Below are positions 25,663 through 37,400 of a stretch of DNA of 64,000 bases, piece after piece (position 1 is the first letter of the stretch; each line of letters opens with the position of its first letter). The translations under genes and the position numbers were made by a program. Where the stretch lies: the NCBI RefSeq assembly GCF_001641635.1, contig NZ_LUUB01000101.1:28472-92471 (forward strand), in the 5' to 3' direction. Source of the stretch: Bradyrhizobium centrolobii. Lineage in GTDB: Bacteria > Pseudomonadota > Alphaproteobacteria > Rhizobiales > Xanthobacteraceae. Under the pieces are notes generated by a model, which saw only the letters and a list, made by a program, of their open reading frames with translations, was not told the origin of the DNA and ran no database searches.

Positions 25663-25762
25663 GTCATGCCCCGCGAAGGCGGGGCATCCAGTACGCCGCG
25701 GCTTCTCCGTATTCGTCACGGCCTCTGGAATACTGGATCGCCCGCTTTCGCGGGCGATGACG
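25663..25762. repeat. Palindromic intergenic repeat, family B copy 2
   Basis: GTCATGCCCCGCGAAGGCGG ... ATCCAGTACGCCGCGG ... CGCCCGCTTTCGCGGGCGATGACG. It is near-identical at the ends to 17919-18021. Confidence 0.85.
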
Positions 25763-25793
25763 CCGAGAATGAGGGACGCGCGCGCCACAAGCT

Positions 25794-25873
25794 CGTCATT
25801 GCGAGCGCAGCGAAGCAATCCAGAATCTTCCCGCGGTGACAGTCTGGATTGCTTCGCTGCGCTTGCAATGACG
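25794..25873. repeat. Palindromic intergenic repeat, family C copy 1
   Basis: GTCATTGCGAGCGCAGCGAA, then GCAATCCAG, an inner spacer, and the inverse GGATTGCTTCGCTGCGCTTG CAATGACG. Another full copy is at 44003-44083 and a degraded one at 48080-48140. With 25663-25762 it fills most of the 25619-25958 gap. Confidence 0.88.
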
Positions 25874-25906
25874 ATGTGGTTGCAGGGTGCGTTCGCAGAG
25901 AAAGAA

Positions 25907-25932
25907 AAAGGCCGGGATTGCTCCCGGCCTTT
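25907..25932 (-). terminator. Intrinsic terminator of the glycerol operon
   Basis: On the minus strand an 11-bp stem AAAGGCCGGGA / TCCCGGCCTTT with a 4-base loop is followed by TTTCTTTC. It lies 27 bases past the glpV stop. Confidence 0.88.
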
Positions 25933-25958
25933 CGCATTTGATGACGTGTACGCGAAGC

Positions 25959-27755
<1,797 letters not shown>

Positions 27756-27830
27756 GTTGTTCCTCCGTTGCAGCGACAAACCTTATACAGGCCCGGGTTG
27801 ATCCCGGATCTGGCCGTCTCTTCGCGAGCT

Positions 27831-28160
27831 TCAGACCGTGCGGAAAATGAGCACGGCCGTGACAAGCGAGATTCCACTTGCGAGCCACAGGCTCGAGAGT
27901 TCGAAACCGTCCTCGCCGATCGGCAGCGTGGCGATCGCGTCGGTGCCGACGAAGGCGATCCACAGCAGGTGGATGACCGCGGCCGTGATCAGCGAGACGA
28001 ACAGGCGGTCGCCGCGCGTGGTCGGGATGCGCAGCACGCCGACACGTTCGGCTTCGGGATAGACGGCCGCAAGCCAGGTCATCACGGCGAGCGTGCAGGC
28101 GAGCGCGGCGAAGAAGATCGCCGTCGGCAGCGTCCAGGCCATCCATGCGATGGATTCCAT
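27831..28160 (-). CDS. glpU: DUF2160 membrane protein (GlpU-like)
   Basis: A 109-residue integral membrane protein with three predicted segments (TLPTAIFFAALACTLAVMTW, LFVSLITAAVIHLLWIAF, LWLASGISLVTAVLIF). It matches DUF2160, the small accessory protein found between permease and binding-protein genes of rhizobial glycerol transporters. GGGAGGCTCTG precedes the ATG; the longer open frame on this strand is a shadow of the permease gene. The stop is 75 bases before glpV. An auxiliary or assembly role in the transporter is inferred from conserved position only. Confidence 0.85.
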   Translation of the reverse strand: MESIAWMAWTLPTAIFFAALACTLAVMTWLAAVYPEAERVGVLRIPTTRGDRLFVSLITAAVIHLLWIAFVGTDAIATLPIGEDGFELSSLWLASGISLVTAVLIFRTV

Positions 28161-28171
28161 CAGAGCCTCCC

Positions 28172-28977
28172 TTACACCCGGCCGAGCGCGAAACCGCGTG
28201 CGATGTAGTTGCGGACGAACCAGATCACGAGCGCGCCCGGAATGATGGTGAGCACGCCGGCGGCCGCGAGCAGGCCCCAGTCCATGCCGGCCGCCGATAC
28301 CGTGCGCGTCATGATCGCCGCTATGGGCTTGGCATGCACCGAGGTCAGCGTGCGCGCGAGCAGCAGCTCTACCCAGGAGAACATGAAGCAGAAGAAGGCT
28401 GCAACGCCGATGCCGCTCGCGATCAGGGGAATCAGGATCTTGATGAAGAAGCGCGGGAAGGAATAGCCGTCGAGGAAGGCGGTCTCGTCGATCTCGCGCG
28501 GCACGCCGGAGACGAAGCCTTCGAGGATCCACACCGCGAGCGGGACGTTGAAGATGCAGTGCGCGAGCGCAACGGCCCAGGGCGTATCGAACAGCCCGAT
28601 CGCCGAATAGAGGTTGAAGAACGGCAGCGCGTAGACGGCGGCCGGCGCCATGCGGTTCGACAACAGCCAGAAGAACAGATGCTTGTCGCCGAGGAAGCGG
28701 TAGCGCGAGAACGCGTAGGCCGCGGGCAGCGCCACCGAGATCGAGATGATGGTGTTGAGGACGACGTATTCCAGCGAATTGATGTAGCCGGAATACCAGC
28801 TCTCGTCGGTGAAGATGCGCTTGTAGTGCTGAAGCGTCGGCGCATGCGGCCACAGCGTCATCGTCGAGACGATCTCGCTGTTGGTCTTGAAGCTCATGTT
28901 GACGAGCCAGTAGATCGGCAACAGCAGGAAGATCAAAAACAGCGCCATGATGACGCGACGTCCGGGAATCGAGTGCA

Positions 28978-28978
<1 letters not shown>
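28172..28978 (-). CDS. glpQ: Glycerol ABC transporter permease (GlpQ-like)
   Basis: A 268-residue inner-membrane permease of the carbohydrate (MalG-type) class with six predicted segments. The EAA loop contacting the ATPases is seen in VSGVPREIDETAFLDGYSFP (about residue 160, EAA-like with DG). The start codon overlaps the upstream permease stop as TGATG. GlpP and GlpQ would form the heterodimeric channel matching the two different ATPases GlpS and GlpT. The assignment follows cluster order and family; the substrate is inferred as glycerol. Confidence 0.88.
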
Positions 28979-29951
<973 letters not shown>

Positions 29952-29952
<1 letters not shown>

Positions 29953-31037
29953 CAGGCAGCTCCCTCCACCAGACGGCTGTCGGCATAGACGTGGACATGC
30001 GACGGATCGAACTTCAGCCCGGCATTGCCGTCGGAGCTGGCGAAACCGACGCGGGCGCGCGCGGCGAGTTTGGCATCGCCGACGCGGACGCGGGCAAAGC
30101 GGATGCGGCCGAGGTCGTCGATGCGGTCGATCTTCGCCGTGAGCAAGCCGGGCGCAGGCGCAACGACGTCGACGAATTCCGGGCGCACGCCGATCTCGAT
30201 CTTGGCGCCCGCCGGCAGCTTGTCGTAGCTGCGGTTGAGCGCGATGACGTGGCCGCCGATCCGCGCCTCGCGGCCCTTCACTTCGGCCGGCAGGATGTTC
30301 ATGCCGGGCGAGCCGATGAAATAGCCGACGAAGGTGTGCGCAGGCTTGTCGAACAGCTCGGCCGGCGTGCCGCTCTGCACCACGCGGCCGTCATGCATGA
30401 CGACCACGGTGTCGGCGAAGGTCAGCGCCTCGGTCTGATCATGGGTGACGTAGATCATCGTGAGGTCGAGCTCGCGATGCAGCGCCTTCAGCTTCGAGCG
30501 GAGCTGCCATTTCAGCTCGGGATCGATCACGGTCAGCGGCTCGTCGAACAGCACGGCCGCGACATCGGAGCGCACGAGGCCACGCCCGAGCGAGATCTTC
30601 TGCTTGGCGTCAGCCGTGAGCCGCGTCGCCTTGCGGTTCAGATAGGGCTCGAGGTCGAGCAGGCGACCGATCTCGGCGACGCGCTTGTCGATCTCGGCCT
30701 TCGGCACGCCGCGATTCTTCAGCGGAAACGCCAGGTTCTGCCCCACCGTCATGGTGTCGTAGATCACCGGAAACTGGAACACCTGGGCGATGTTGCGCTT
30801 CTGCGTCGACAGCGGTGTGATGTCCCGGCCGTCGAACAGGATTTTCCCGCGCGAAGGCGTGATGATGCCGGAGATGACGTTGAGCAGCGTGGTTTTGCCG
30901 CAGCCGGATGGCCCGAGCAGTGCGTAGGCGCCGCCCTGCCGCCAGGTCATGGTCACTGGCTTCAGCGCAAAGCTTTCCGCCGGCGCATCATTGCCGCCGT
31001 AGGAGTGCGCGAGATCGACGAGGTCAATGCGGGCCAC
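29952..31037 (-). CDS. glpT: ABC transporter ATP-binding protein (GlpT-like), degenerate signature
   Basis: A 361-residue MalK-like ATPase with a C-terminal OB/TOBE regulatory domain. Walker A GPSGCGKT (42-49), Walker B VLFDE (162-166) and H-loop His199 (YVTHDQTEAL) are intact. The signature motif is not LSGGQ: the position reads LTADAKQ (140-146), followed by the normal GRGLVRSD. This would weaken the composite ATP site it shares with GlpS Walker motifs. The partner GlpS has the opposite defect (see its entry). Here glpT denotes the rhizobial glycerol ABC ATPase, not the enteric glycerol-3-phosphate antiporter of the same name. Confidence 0.88.
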
Positions 31038-31049
31038 GGCGCACCTCCC

Positions 31050-32185
<1,136 letters not shown>

Positions 32186-32189
<4 letters not shown>

Positions 32190-33736
32190 GAGCGTCCTCC
32201 TGCTTCCAACAGGGGACTTTGCTGCACGGCGTGGGTCCTGATCCAGTCGTCAAGCGCGGCAATCTCGTCGGCACTTAGTCGCAGGCCGAGCTTGGAACGC
32301 CGCCAGACGATATCCTCGGCGGTAACCGCCCATTCGTTGGCCATGAGGTAGCGGACCTCACGCTCGGTCAGCGTCGCGCCGAAGGCCTGGCCGAGATCGG
32401 CGGCCGATTTCGCATCGCCGAGCAGCTTGATCGCGCGGGTGCCATAGGCGCGCGCGAGGCGCCGCGCATGCTCGTGGCCGAGGAAGGGATAGCCGCGCTG
32501 CAGCTCGGCGATCAGGCCGTCGATAGCCGACACATCCATGTCGCCGCCGGGTAGTGGCCATTTGCCGGTCCAGCCCTCGCGCGCTTTCGCACTGCGAAGA
32601 TAGGGCGCGAGCCGTTCCAGCGCCTCCTCGGCGAGGCGGCGATAGGTCGTGATCTTGCCGCCATAGATCGACAGCAGCGGCACGCCGCCGGGCGTGTCGA
32701 GCTCGAACACGTAGTCGCGCGTCGCGGCCCTGGCTTCGCTGGCGCCATCGTCATAGAGCGGACGCACGCCCGAATAGGTCCAGACCACGTCCTCCGGCGT
32801 CACCGGCTTGGCCAGATATTCGCTTGCGGCGGCACAGAGATACTGAATCTCCTCCGCCGTCGCCTTCACCTTGGAGGGATCGCCATCATAGTCGCGATCG
32901 GTGGTTCCGATCAGCGTGAAATCATCCTGGTAGGGAATGACGAAGATGATGCGGCCGTCCGCGTTCTGGAACATGTAGGCGCGGTCGTGATCGTAGAGCT
33001 TTTTCACCACGATGTGCGAGCCCTGCACCAGGCGCACCTTGGCCTTGGCATTGACGCCGGCGCCGCGGCCCAGGACGTCCTCGACCCAGGGGCCACCGGC
33101 ATTGACGAGCGCGCGGGCCTGGATGGATGAGCGTGCGCCGGTCAGCGTGTCGACCATGCTCACGGTCCAGATGCCGTCGGACTGGCGGATCTCGGTGGCG
33201 CGGGTGCGGGTGCGGATCTCGGCGCCCTTGTCGGCGGCGTCGCGCGCGTTGAGCACGACGAGGCGGGCGTCGTCGACGAAGCAGTCGGAATATTCGAACG
33301 CGCGTGTGTAGCGATTCGGGATCAGCGGACGGCCGACCTCGTCGCGTCTGAGATCGACCGAACGGGTCGCCGGCAAGAGATGGCGGCCGCCGATATGGTC
33401 GTAGAGGAACAGTCCGAGGCGCAGGAGCCAGGCCGGGCGCAGGCCCGCGTGATGCGGCAAAACGAAACGCAGGGGACGGATGATGTGGGGCGCGATGCCC
33501 CAGAGGATCTCGCGCTCGATCAGCGCCTCACGGACCAGGCGGAACTCATAATATTCGAGATAGCGCAGGCCGCCGTGCACGAGCTTGGTCGACCAGGACG
33601 ACGTCCCGCTCGCCAGATCATTCATTTCGCACAGGAAAACAGTGTTGCCGCGGCCCACCGCGTCACGCGCGATGCCGCAGCCGTTAACACCGCCTCCGAT
33701 AATGGCGAGGTCGAAAATACGCTCCAACAGACGCAT
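32186..33736 (-). CDS. glpD: Glycerol-3-phosphate dehydrogenase (FAD)
   Basis: A 516-residue membrane-associated flavoenzyme oxidising sn-glycerol-3-phosphate to dihydroxyacetone phosphate and passing electrons to quinone. The FAD-binding GGGVNGCG is at residues 14-21, with DLASGTSSWSTKLVHGGLRY (about 42-61) and the C-terminal DAO_C region (YLMANEWAVTAEDIVWRRSK) that are diagnostic of GlpD. It is the first gene of the transporter operon, overlapping glpS by ATGA. A hairpin with AGGAA in its loop lies just before the start, and phased GAAA repeats lie further up. No glycerol kinase gene is in this window. Confidence 0.96.
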
Positions 33737-33745
33737 CCCCCGGCG

Positions 33746-33766
33746 GCCGCTCGTTCCTCGAGCGGC
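33746..33766 (-). promoter_or_regulatory. Hairpin directly upstream of the glpD start
   Basis: On the mRNA, GCCGCTCG-AGGAA-CGAGCGGC forms an 8-bp stem with the purine-rich AGGAA as loop, ending 9 bases before the ATG. The only other Shine-Dalgarno-like run (GGGGG) touches the start codon, so this structure may affect translation. This is inference. Confidence 0.4.
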
Positions 33767-33794
33767 GACTTTCGTTTTTAATTAGATCACAGCA

Positions 33795-33836
33795 GAAAAC
33801 GAAAGCAAGACGAAAGAGAAGCGAAAGGAAGCGAAA
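33795..33836 (-). promoter_or_regulatory. Phased GAAA repeats, candidate GlpR operator
   Basis: GAAA elements start at 33795, 33801, 33812, 33823 and 33833; the last four are spaced 11, 11 and 10 bases, one per helical turn, most in the context GCGAAA or ACGAAA. An inverse TTTCG lies at about 33770. DeoR-family regulators bind repeated CGAAA/TTTCG half-sites, and glpR is the next gene upstream. Confidence 0.5.
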
Positions 33837-33923
33837 CTGGAACTTTTTTTGTGGGCAGCGGGTGAAGGAGTAGGCAGCAGCGCGCACCCGCCCCCGGCGT
33901 GGCCGTATGCGCATCAACAGGAG

Positions 33924-34024
33924 GCCGTCATGCCCGGGCTTGTCGCGAAGCAAGCCGTGGATGGCCGGGACATAGGCGAGCTGAAGCGACGCCGTCCTCC
34001 GGACGGCTATGCCCGGCCATGACG
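33924..34024. repeat. Palindromic intergenic repeat, family J
   Basis: CCGTCATGCCCGGGCTTGT ... TATGCCCGGCCATGACG: the ends are inverse complements. It occupies the centre of the 33737-34102 gap between glpR and glpD; the rest of the gap is the glpD control region. Confidence 0.7.
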
Positions 34025-34102
34025 ATGTGGAACTTCAGTGCTCAAAGCGCTGATACGGCGTGCGATCGACCTGTCCAAAAGGGGGGAGTGAGGTAGGACT
34101 CG

Positions 34103-34951
34103 CTAGCGCAGCCTGACAACAGGCGCCGCTTCGGGAGCTGCATCCTGGGCAGGCTCCCCTCCCCCGTCATCGATATCCACCGCCTTCGGCATCGCCTCAA
34201 CCACCTCGATGCCCTTGCTGTGGCAGATGGTGGCGAGCCGCTCAGGCAGTTCCTGGTCAGTGACGAAGGTCTGGATCTGGCTGATATGCGCGATGCGCAC
34301 CGGCGCGCTGCGGCGAAGTTTCGTCGAGTCGGCCACCAGCATGACGCTGCGGGCATTGGCGATGATGGCCTGGGCAACCTGGACCTCGCGATAGTCGAAG
34401 TCGAGCAGCGCGCCCTCCTCGTCGATCGCGGACGCACCGATGATGGCGTAGTCGACCTTGAACTGGCCGATCAACTGCGTCGCGGTCGAGCCGACCACAG
34501 CGCCGTCGGCGCGCCGCACCGTGCCGCCGGCGACCACCACCTCGATGCGGGGATGGCGGTAGAGCAGCATGGCGACATTGAGGTTGTTGGTGATGACGAG
34601 GAGGTCCTCATGCGAGGTGAGTGCGCTCGCGACCTCCTCTGTCGTGGTGCCGATGTTGATGAAGAGCGAGCAGCCGTTCGGGATCAGGGACGCGGCCGCC
34701 GCCCCGATCGCCTTTTTCTCGTCGGCGGCAACGAAGCGCCGCGCCTCATAGGCGAGGTTTTCGACGCCAGACGCGATGATGGCGCCGCCATGGATACGGG
34801 TCAGCGAACGGCGCTCGCAGAGATCGTTGAGATCCTTGCGGATCGTCTGCGCCGACACTTCGAAGCGGCGCGCGAGTTCTTCGACCATCACCCGGCCCGA
34901 GGCGCGCGCGATGTTGAGGATTTCGGCTTGGCGATGGGTCAATCCGGTCAC
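34103..34951 (-). CDS. glpR: DeoR/GlpR family transcriptional regulator
   Basis: A 282-residue repressor of the DeoR family. The N-terminal winged helix reads RQAEILNIARASGRVMVEEL, ARRFEVSAQTIRKDLNDLCE (about 6-45), and the C-terminal sugar-phosphate sensor domain is visible in NGCSLFINIGTTTEEVASAL and VDYAIIGASAIDEEGALLDF. The start is GTG, with GAGG ten bases upstream. The gene lies 366 bases upstream of glpD in the same direction, as in rhizobial glp clusters, so repression of glpD-STPQUV relieved by glycerol-3-phosphate is likely. About 25 C-terminal residues (DDGGGEPAQDAAPEAAP) are low-complexity and not family-like. Confidence 0.9.
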   Translation of the reverse strand: MTGLTHRQAEILNIARASGRVMVEELARRFEVSAQTIRKDLNDLCERRSLTRIHGGAIIASGVENLAYEARRFVAADEKKAIGAAAASLIPNGCSLFINIGTTTEEVASALTSHEDLLVITNNLNVAMLLYRHPRIEVVVAGGTVRRADGAVVGSTATQLIGQFKVDYAIIGASAIDEEGALLDFDYREVQVAQAIIANARSVMLVADSTKLRRSAPVRIAHISQIQTFVTDQELPERLATICHSKGIEVVEAMPKAVDIDDGGGEPAQDAAPEAAPVVRLR

Positions 34952-35042
34952 GGCGATGGCCTCAAATCAGAGAATGCATGGTGCGGCGGTTCGCGCGATC
35001 GGTCAATGCAAGAGGTGATCACGGTTAACGGGCGAGGGCTCC

Positions 35043-35717
35043 TCACCACGCCATCGCGGCGGCGAGGCGCGTGAGCAGGTCCGGATCGTCGAAGGCGCTT
35101 GCGGATGCGATCGCCCCGGCGGCAACAAGGTCAGCATGGCTGAGGCTCGTGCGGATCCCGATGGTCGCAATTCCAGCAGCGGTGGCCGACTGTACGCCGG
35201 TGCGGGAGTCCTCGAACGCGATCGAGGCTTGCGCGCTGGCGCGGACAAAGCGCAGCCCTTCCTGATAGGGCAGTGGATGCGGCTTGCCATGCGAAAGCTC
35301 GTCGCCGATCACGATCGCCTTGAATCGCTCTGTGATACCGAGGCCGGACAAGAGCAGCTCTGCATTCAGGCGCGGCGCGTTGGTGACGGCGACCATAGGA
35401 ATGCCGGCCGCATCCGCGCGATCGAGCAGTGCCATCAAGCCGGGCAGCGGCTCGATCTGCCCGGCAACGAGCGTGCGGAAGACCTCCTCTTTCTCGCCGA
35501 GGATTGCCGCGCGCCGCTCCAGCGCTTCCTCGGTGAGAAACCGCTCGCCGATCGACACGTTGGAGAAGCCTTGCAGCTCCTTCGAGAAGCGCGCGTGATC
35601 GAACACATGACCGCGAGGGCCGAGCACCTGGTTGAAAGCTTTGAGGTGCAGCGGGTCGGTGTTGGCGAGCGTGCCGTCGATATCGAACAGCAACGCCCTG
35701 CCGATCGCCTCAATCAT
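35043..35717 (-). CDS. HAD family hydrolase (phosphatase)
   Basis: A 224-residue HAD phosphatase of the beta-phosphoglucomutase/GS1-like subfamily. Motif I is DIDGTLANTD (about 12-21), motif II is VAVTNAPRLNAEL (about 110), the conserved Lys is in SHGKPHPLPY, and motif IV is ASIAFEDSRTGVQSA (about 168). Subfamily members act on small sugar or glycerol phosphates. It lies 91 bases upstream of glpR in the same direction, so a role in glycerol-phosphate turnover is possible, but the gene may only be adjacent. The exact substrate cannot be read from sequence. Confidence 0.88.
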   Translation of the reverse strand: MIEAIGRALLFDIDGTLANTDPLHLKAFNQVLGPRGHVFDHARFSKELQGFSNVSIGERFLTEEALERRAAILGEKEEVFRTLVAGQIEPLPGLMALLDRADAAGIPMVAVTNAPRLNAELLLSGLGITERFKAIVIGDELSHGKPHPLPYQEGLRFVRASAQASIAFEDSRTGVQSATAAGIATIGIRTSLSHADLVAAGAIASASAFDDPDLLTRLAAAMAW

Positions 35718-35872
35718 TTCCGTACTTTCCTTCGCGTGCCGCGCATCAATGCGAAAGACGTATCAATACGACCTCGCTCGCGCAATGCAGCGCATGCGCA
35801 TGACGACGACGTGACACTCGACAAACGCGCGCGCGGCTGCAACACTCGTTGCAAGATCACAAGGAGGAAACG

Positions 35873-36328
35873 ATGATCATCAACCGGCGCGACCTGGCTC
35901 TCTCGACCCTGGCCGTCTCCACCCTCGCCCTCACAGCATCCGGCGCACTGGCGGCTTCGGCGGACGAAGAGGCCGTGGCGAAGAAGGTCGAGGCCTTTCG
36001 CCTCGCCCAGATCGCGGCCGACCCGAAGGCGCTCGGTGCGCTCTGCTGGGACGATCTGAGCTACAGCCATTCCAGCGGCAAGGTCGAGGACAAGGCGACC
36101 TTCATCACCAACGCCACCGACGGCAAGTCGAAATTCCTGTCGATCGAATACAAGGACCCGACCATCAAGGTTGTCGGCCCCGCCGCGATCGTGCGATTCC
36201 ACTGGATCGCCGAGCAGGAGATGGCGGCCGATGGGAAAAAAGTGCCGACCAACCTTCACATTCTGATGAACTGGCAGAAGCAGGGCGACGACTGGAAACT
36301 GTTGTCGCGCGCAGCCACGAAGCTGTGA
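35873..36328 (+). CDS. Exported NTF2-like (DUF4440) protein
   Basis: A 151-residue protein with a twin-arginine-type signal (MIINRRDLALSTLAVSTLAL ending near GALAA). The mature part is an NTF2-like cone fold of the DUF4440 group: VEAFRLAQIAADPKALGALC, SYSHSSGKVEDKATFI, and the closing ILMNWQKQGDDWKLLSRAA. Such domains bind small ligands or act as isomerase-like enzymes; no catalytic set can be assigned. AAGGAGGAAACG directly before the ATG at 35873 fixes the start. The gene appears monocistronic and is followed by a family D repeat. Confidence 0.85.
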   Translation: MIINRRDLALSTLAVSTLALTASGALAASADEEAVAKKVEAFRLAQIAADPKALGALCWDDLSYSHSSGKVEDKATFITNATDGKSKFLSIEYKDPTIKVVGPAAIVRFHWIAEQEMAADGKKVPTNLHILMNWQKQGDDWKLLSRAATKL

Positions 36329-36335
36329 TCATTTT

Positions 36336-36545
36336 TACCCTCTCCCCGTGTGGGAGAGGGTGACTTCGCGAAGCGAAGTCGGGTGAGAGGTCCCTCTCCG
36401 CGAGAGCCTCTCTTACTTGTGAGTGAGCTGAGGCAACCCCTCATCCGACGCCATAGCCGATGCAAAGCATCGGCGTTTTTCCTAAGAGAACGGCGGCCCA
36501 CCGCCGCCTACGCCACCTTCTCCCGCAAGGAGAGAAGGGAGGACA
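36336..36545. repeat. Palindromic intergenic repeat, family D copy 2 (compound)
   Basis: It opens with CCCTCTCCCCGTGTGGGAGA and the hairpin CTTCGCGAAGCGAAG, contains CGATGCAAAGCATCGGCG, and closes with TTCTCCCGCAAGGAGAGAAG. It looks like at least two repeat units merged. It is related to 20217-20368. Confidence 0.75.
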
Positions 36546-36612
36546 GCAGCGTCGTCGGCAAAAGATTCCGACCACGCGCTTTTGCGCGCCCCGGAACGAC
36601 GCGTGGAAAGCG

Positions 36613-36804
36613 CTACGCCGCCTCCTTCACCTCTCCGTTAACCAGCCTGTGCGCAGCGCGCTCGGCTTCGCGCGCGTTGCGAAAGAGCTGGCCTTCCAGG
36701 CGATTGAAGCGGTGAGACGAGGCGAAGAAGCAGTAGCCTCCGGGATTGCGAACCACGATACCTGCGGTCTGCGAATTGACTTCGATGATGTAGCTGTCCG
36801 GCAT
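36613..36804 (-). CDS. Small protein of unknown function (63 aa)
   Basis: A 63-residue protein, MPDSYIIEVNSQTAGIVVRN followed by PGGYCFFASSHRFNRLEGQL. The beta-beta-alpha pattern and regular codon use suggest a real gene; I do not recognise the family. No signal peptide or membrane helix is present. GAGG occurs 13 bases before the ATG, rather far. Downstream lies the compound repeat at 36336-36545; upstream is a 178-base gap with GCGACG-rich sequence and no recognised site. Confidence 0.6.
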   Translation of the reverse strand: MPDSYIIEVNSQTAGIVVRNPGGYCFFASSHRFNRLEGQLFRNAREAERAAHRLVNGEVKEAA

Positions 36805-36982
36805 GGCCCGTTCGTTTCCTCAATGCGGGCAAATAACGACAGTCCTGCCCAAAGGTTCCTAGGGCAAATCAGCCGTTTTTTAACCCCGAATCGACGCACT
36901 AAGGAGTACGCTGGGACCTCATCCCTTTTGTGACCTGTTCTTGGCGAAGACGCGACGATAGCGGACGCGACGCCGCGCGCGT

Positions 36983-37393
36983 TTACGTCGCAATCGATGC
37001 ATCTGTCGAACCAATCTCCTGCGGTCGGCCGTGATCGTCGATCGAGACGTAGGTGAAATTGCCGTCGGTGACGAGGAACGGATGCTCCTCCCTGCGGCGC
37101 AGCGCCCAGGCTTCGAGATGCACAGTGAGCGAGGTGCGTCCGACGCGCACGAGATTGGCGTAGACCGAGACGAGATCGCCGACATAAACCGCTTTACGAA
37201 AATTCATCGCCTCGATCGCAACCGTGACGGTGCGTGACTTCGCGACCTTCGACGCAAACACGCCGCCGCCGACGTCCATCTGGCTGAGCAGCCAGCCGCC
37301 GAAGATGTCGCCATTTGCGTTGGTGTCGGCGGGCATCGCCAGCGTGCGAATGCAGAGATCGCCGTTCGGCTCGGTGTCAGCCTTTTCAGTCAT
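36983..37393 (-). CDS. Acyl-CoA thioesterase
   Basis: A 136-residue hotdog-fold thioesterase of the YciA/acyl-CoA thioester hydrolase class. The active region is TNANGDIFGGWLLSQMDVGG (about 21-40), followed by VTVAIEAMNFRKAVYVGDLV. It hydrolyses acyl-CoA to free acid and CoA, relieving CoA sequestration. GAGAGGCAT before the ATG at 37393 supports the start; the longer frame would overlap fadJ. It begins 7 bases after the fadJ-type gene stop and is the last gene of the beta-oxidation operon, so it probably disposes of dead-end acyl-CoAs. Confidence 0.92.
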   Translation of the reverse strand: MTEKADTEPNGDLCIRTLAMPADTNANGDIFGGWLLSQMDVGGGVFASKVAKSRTVTVAIEAMNFRKAVYVGDLVSVYANLVRVGRTSLTVHLEAWALRRREEHPFLVTDGNFTYVSIDDHGRPQEIGSTDASIAT

Positions 37394-37400
37394 ATGCCTC

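Noticed and set aside
27831..28853. Longer minus-strand frame (340 codons) covering glpU and glpQ
   Set aside because: The first two thirds are an out-of-frame shadow of glpQ; only the last 109 codons, with their own ribosome binding site, form the DUF2160 protein.
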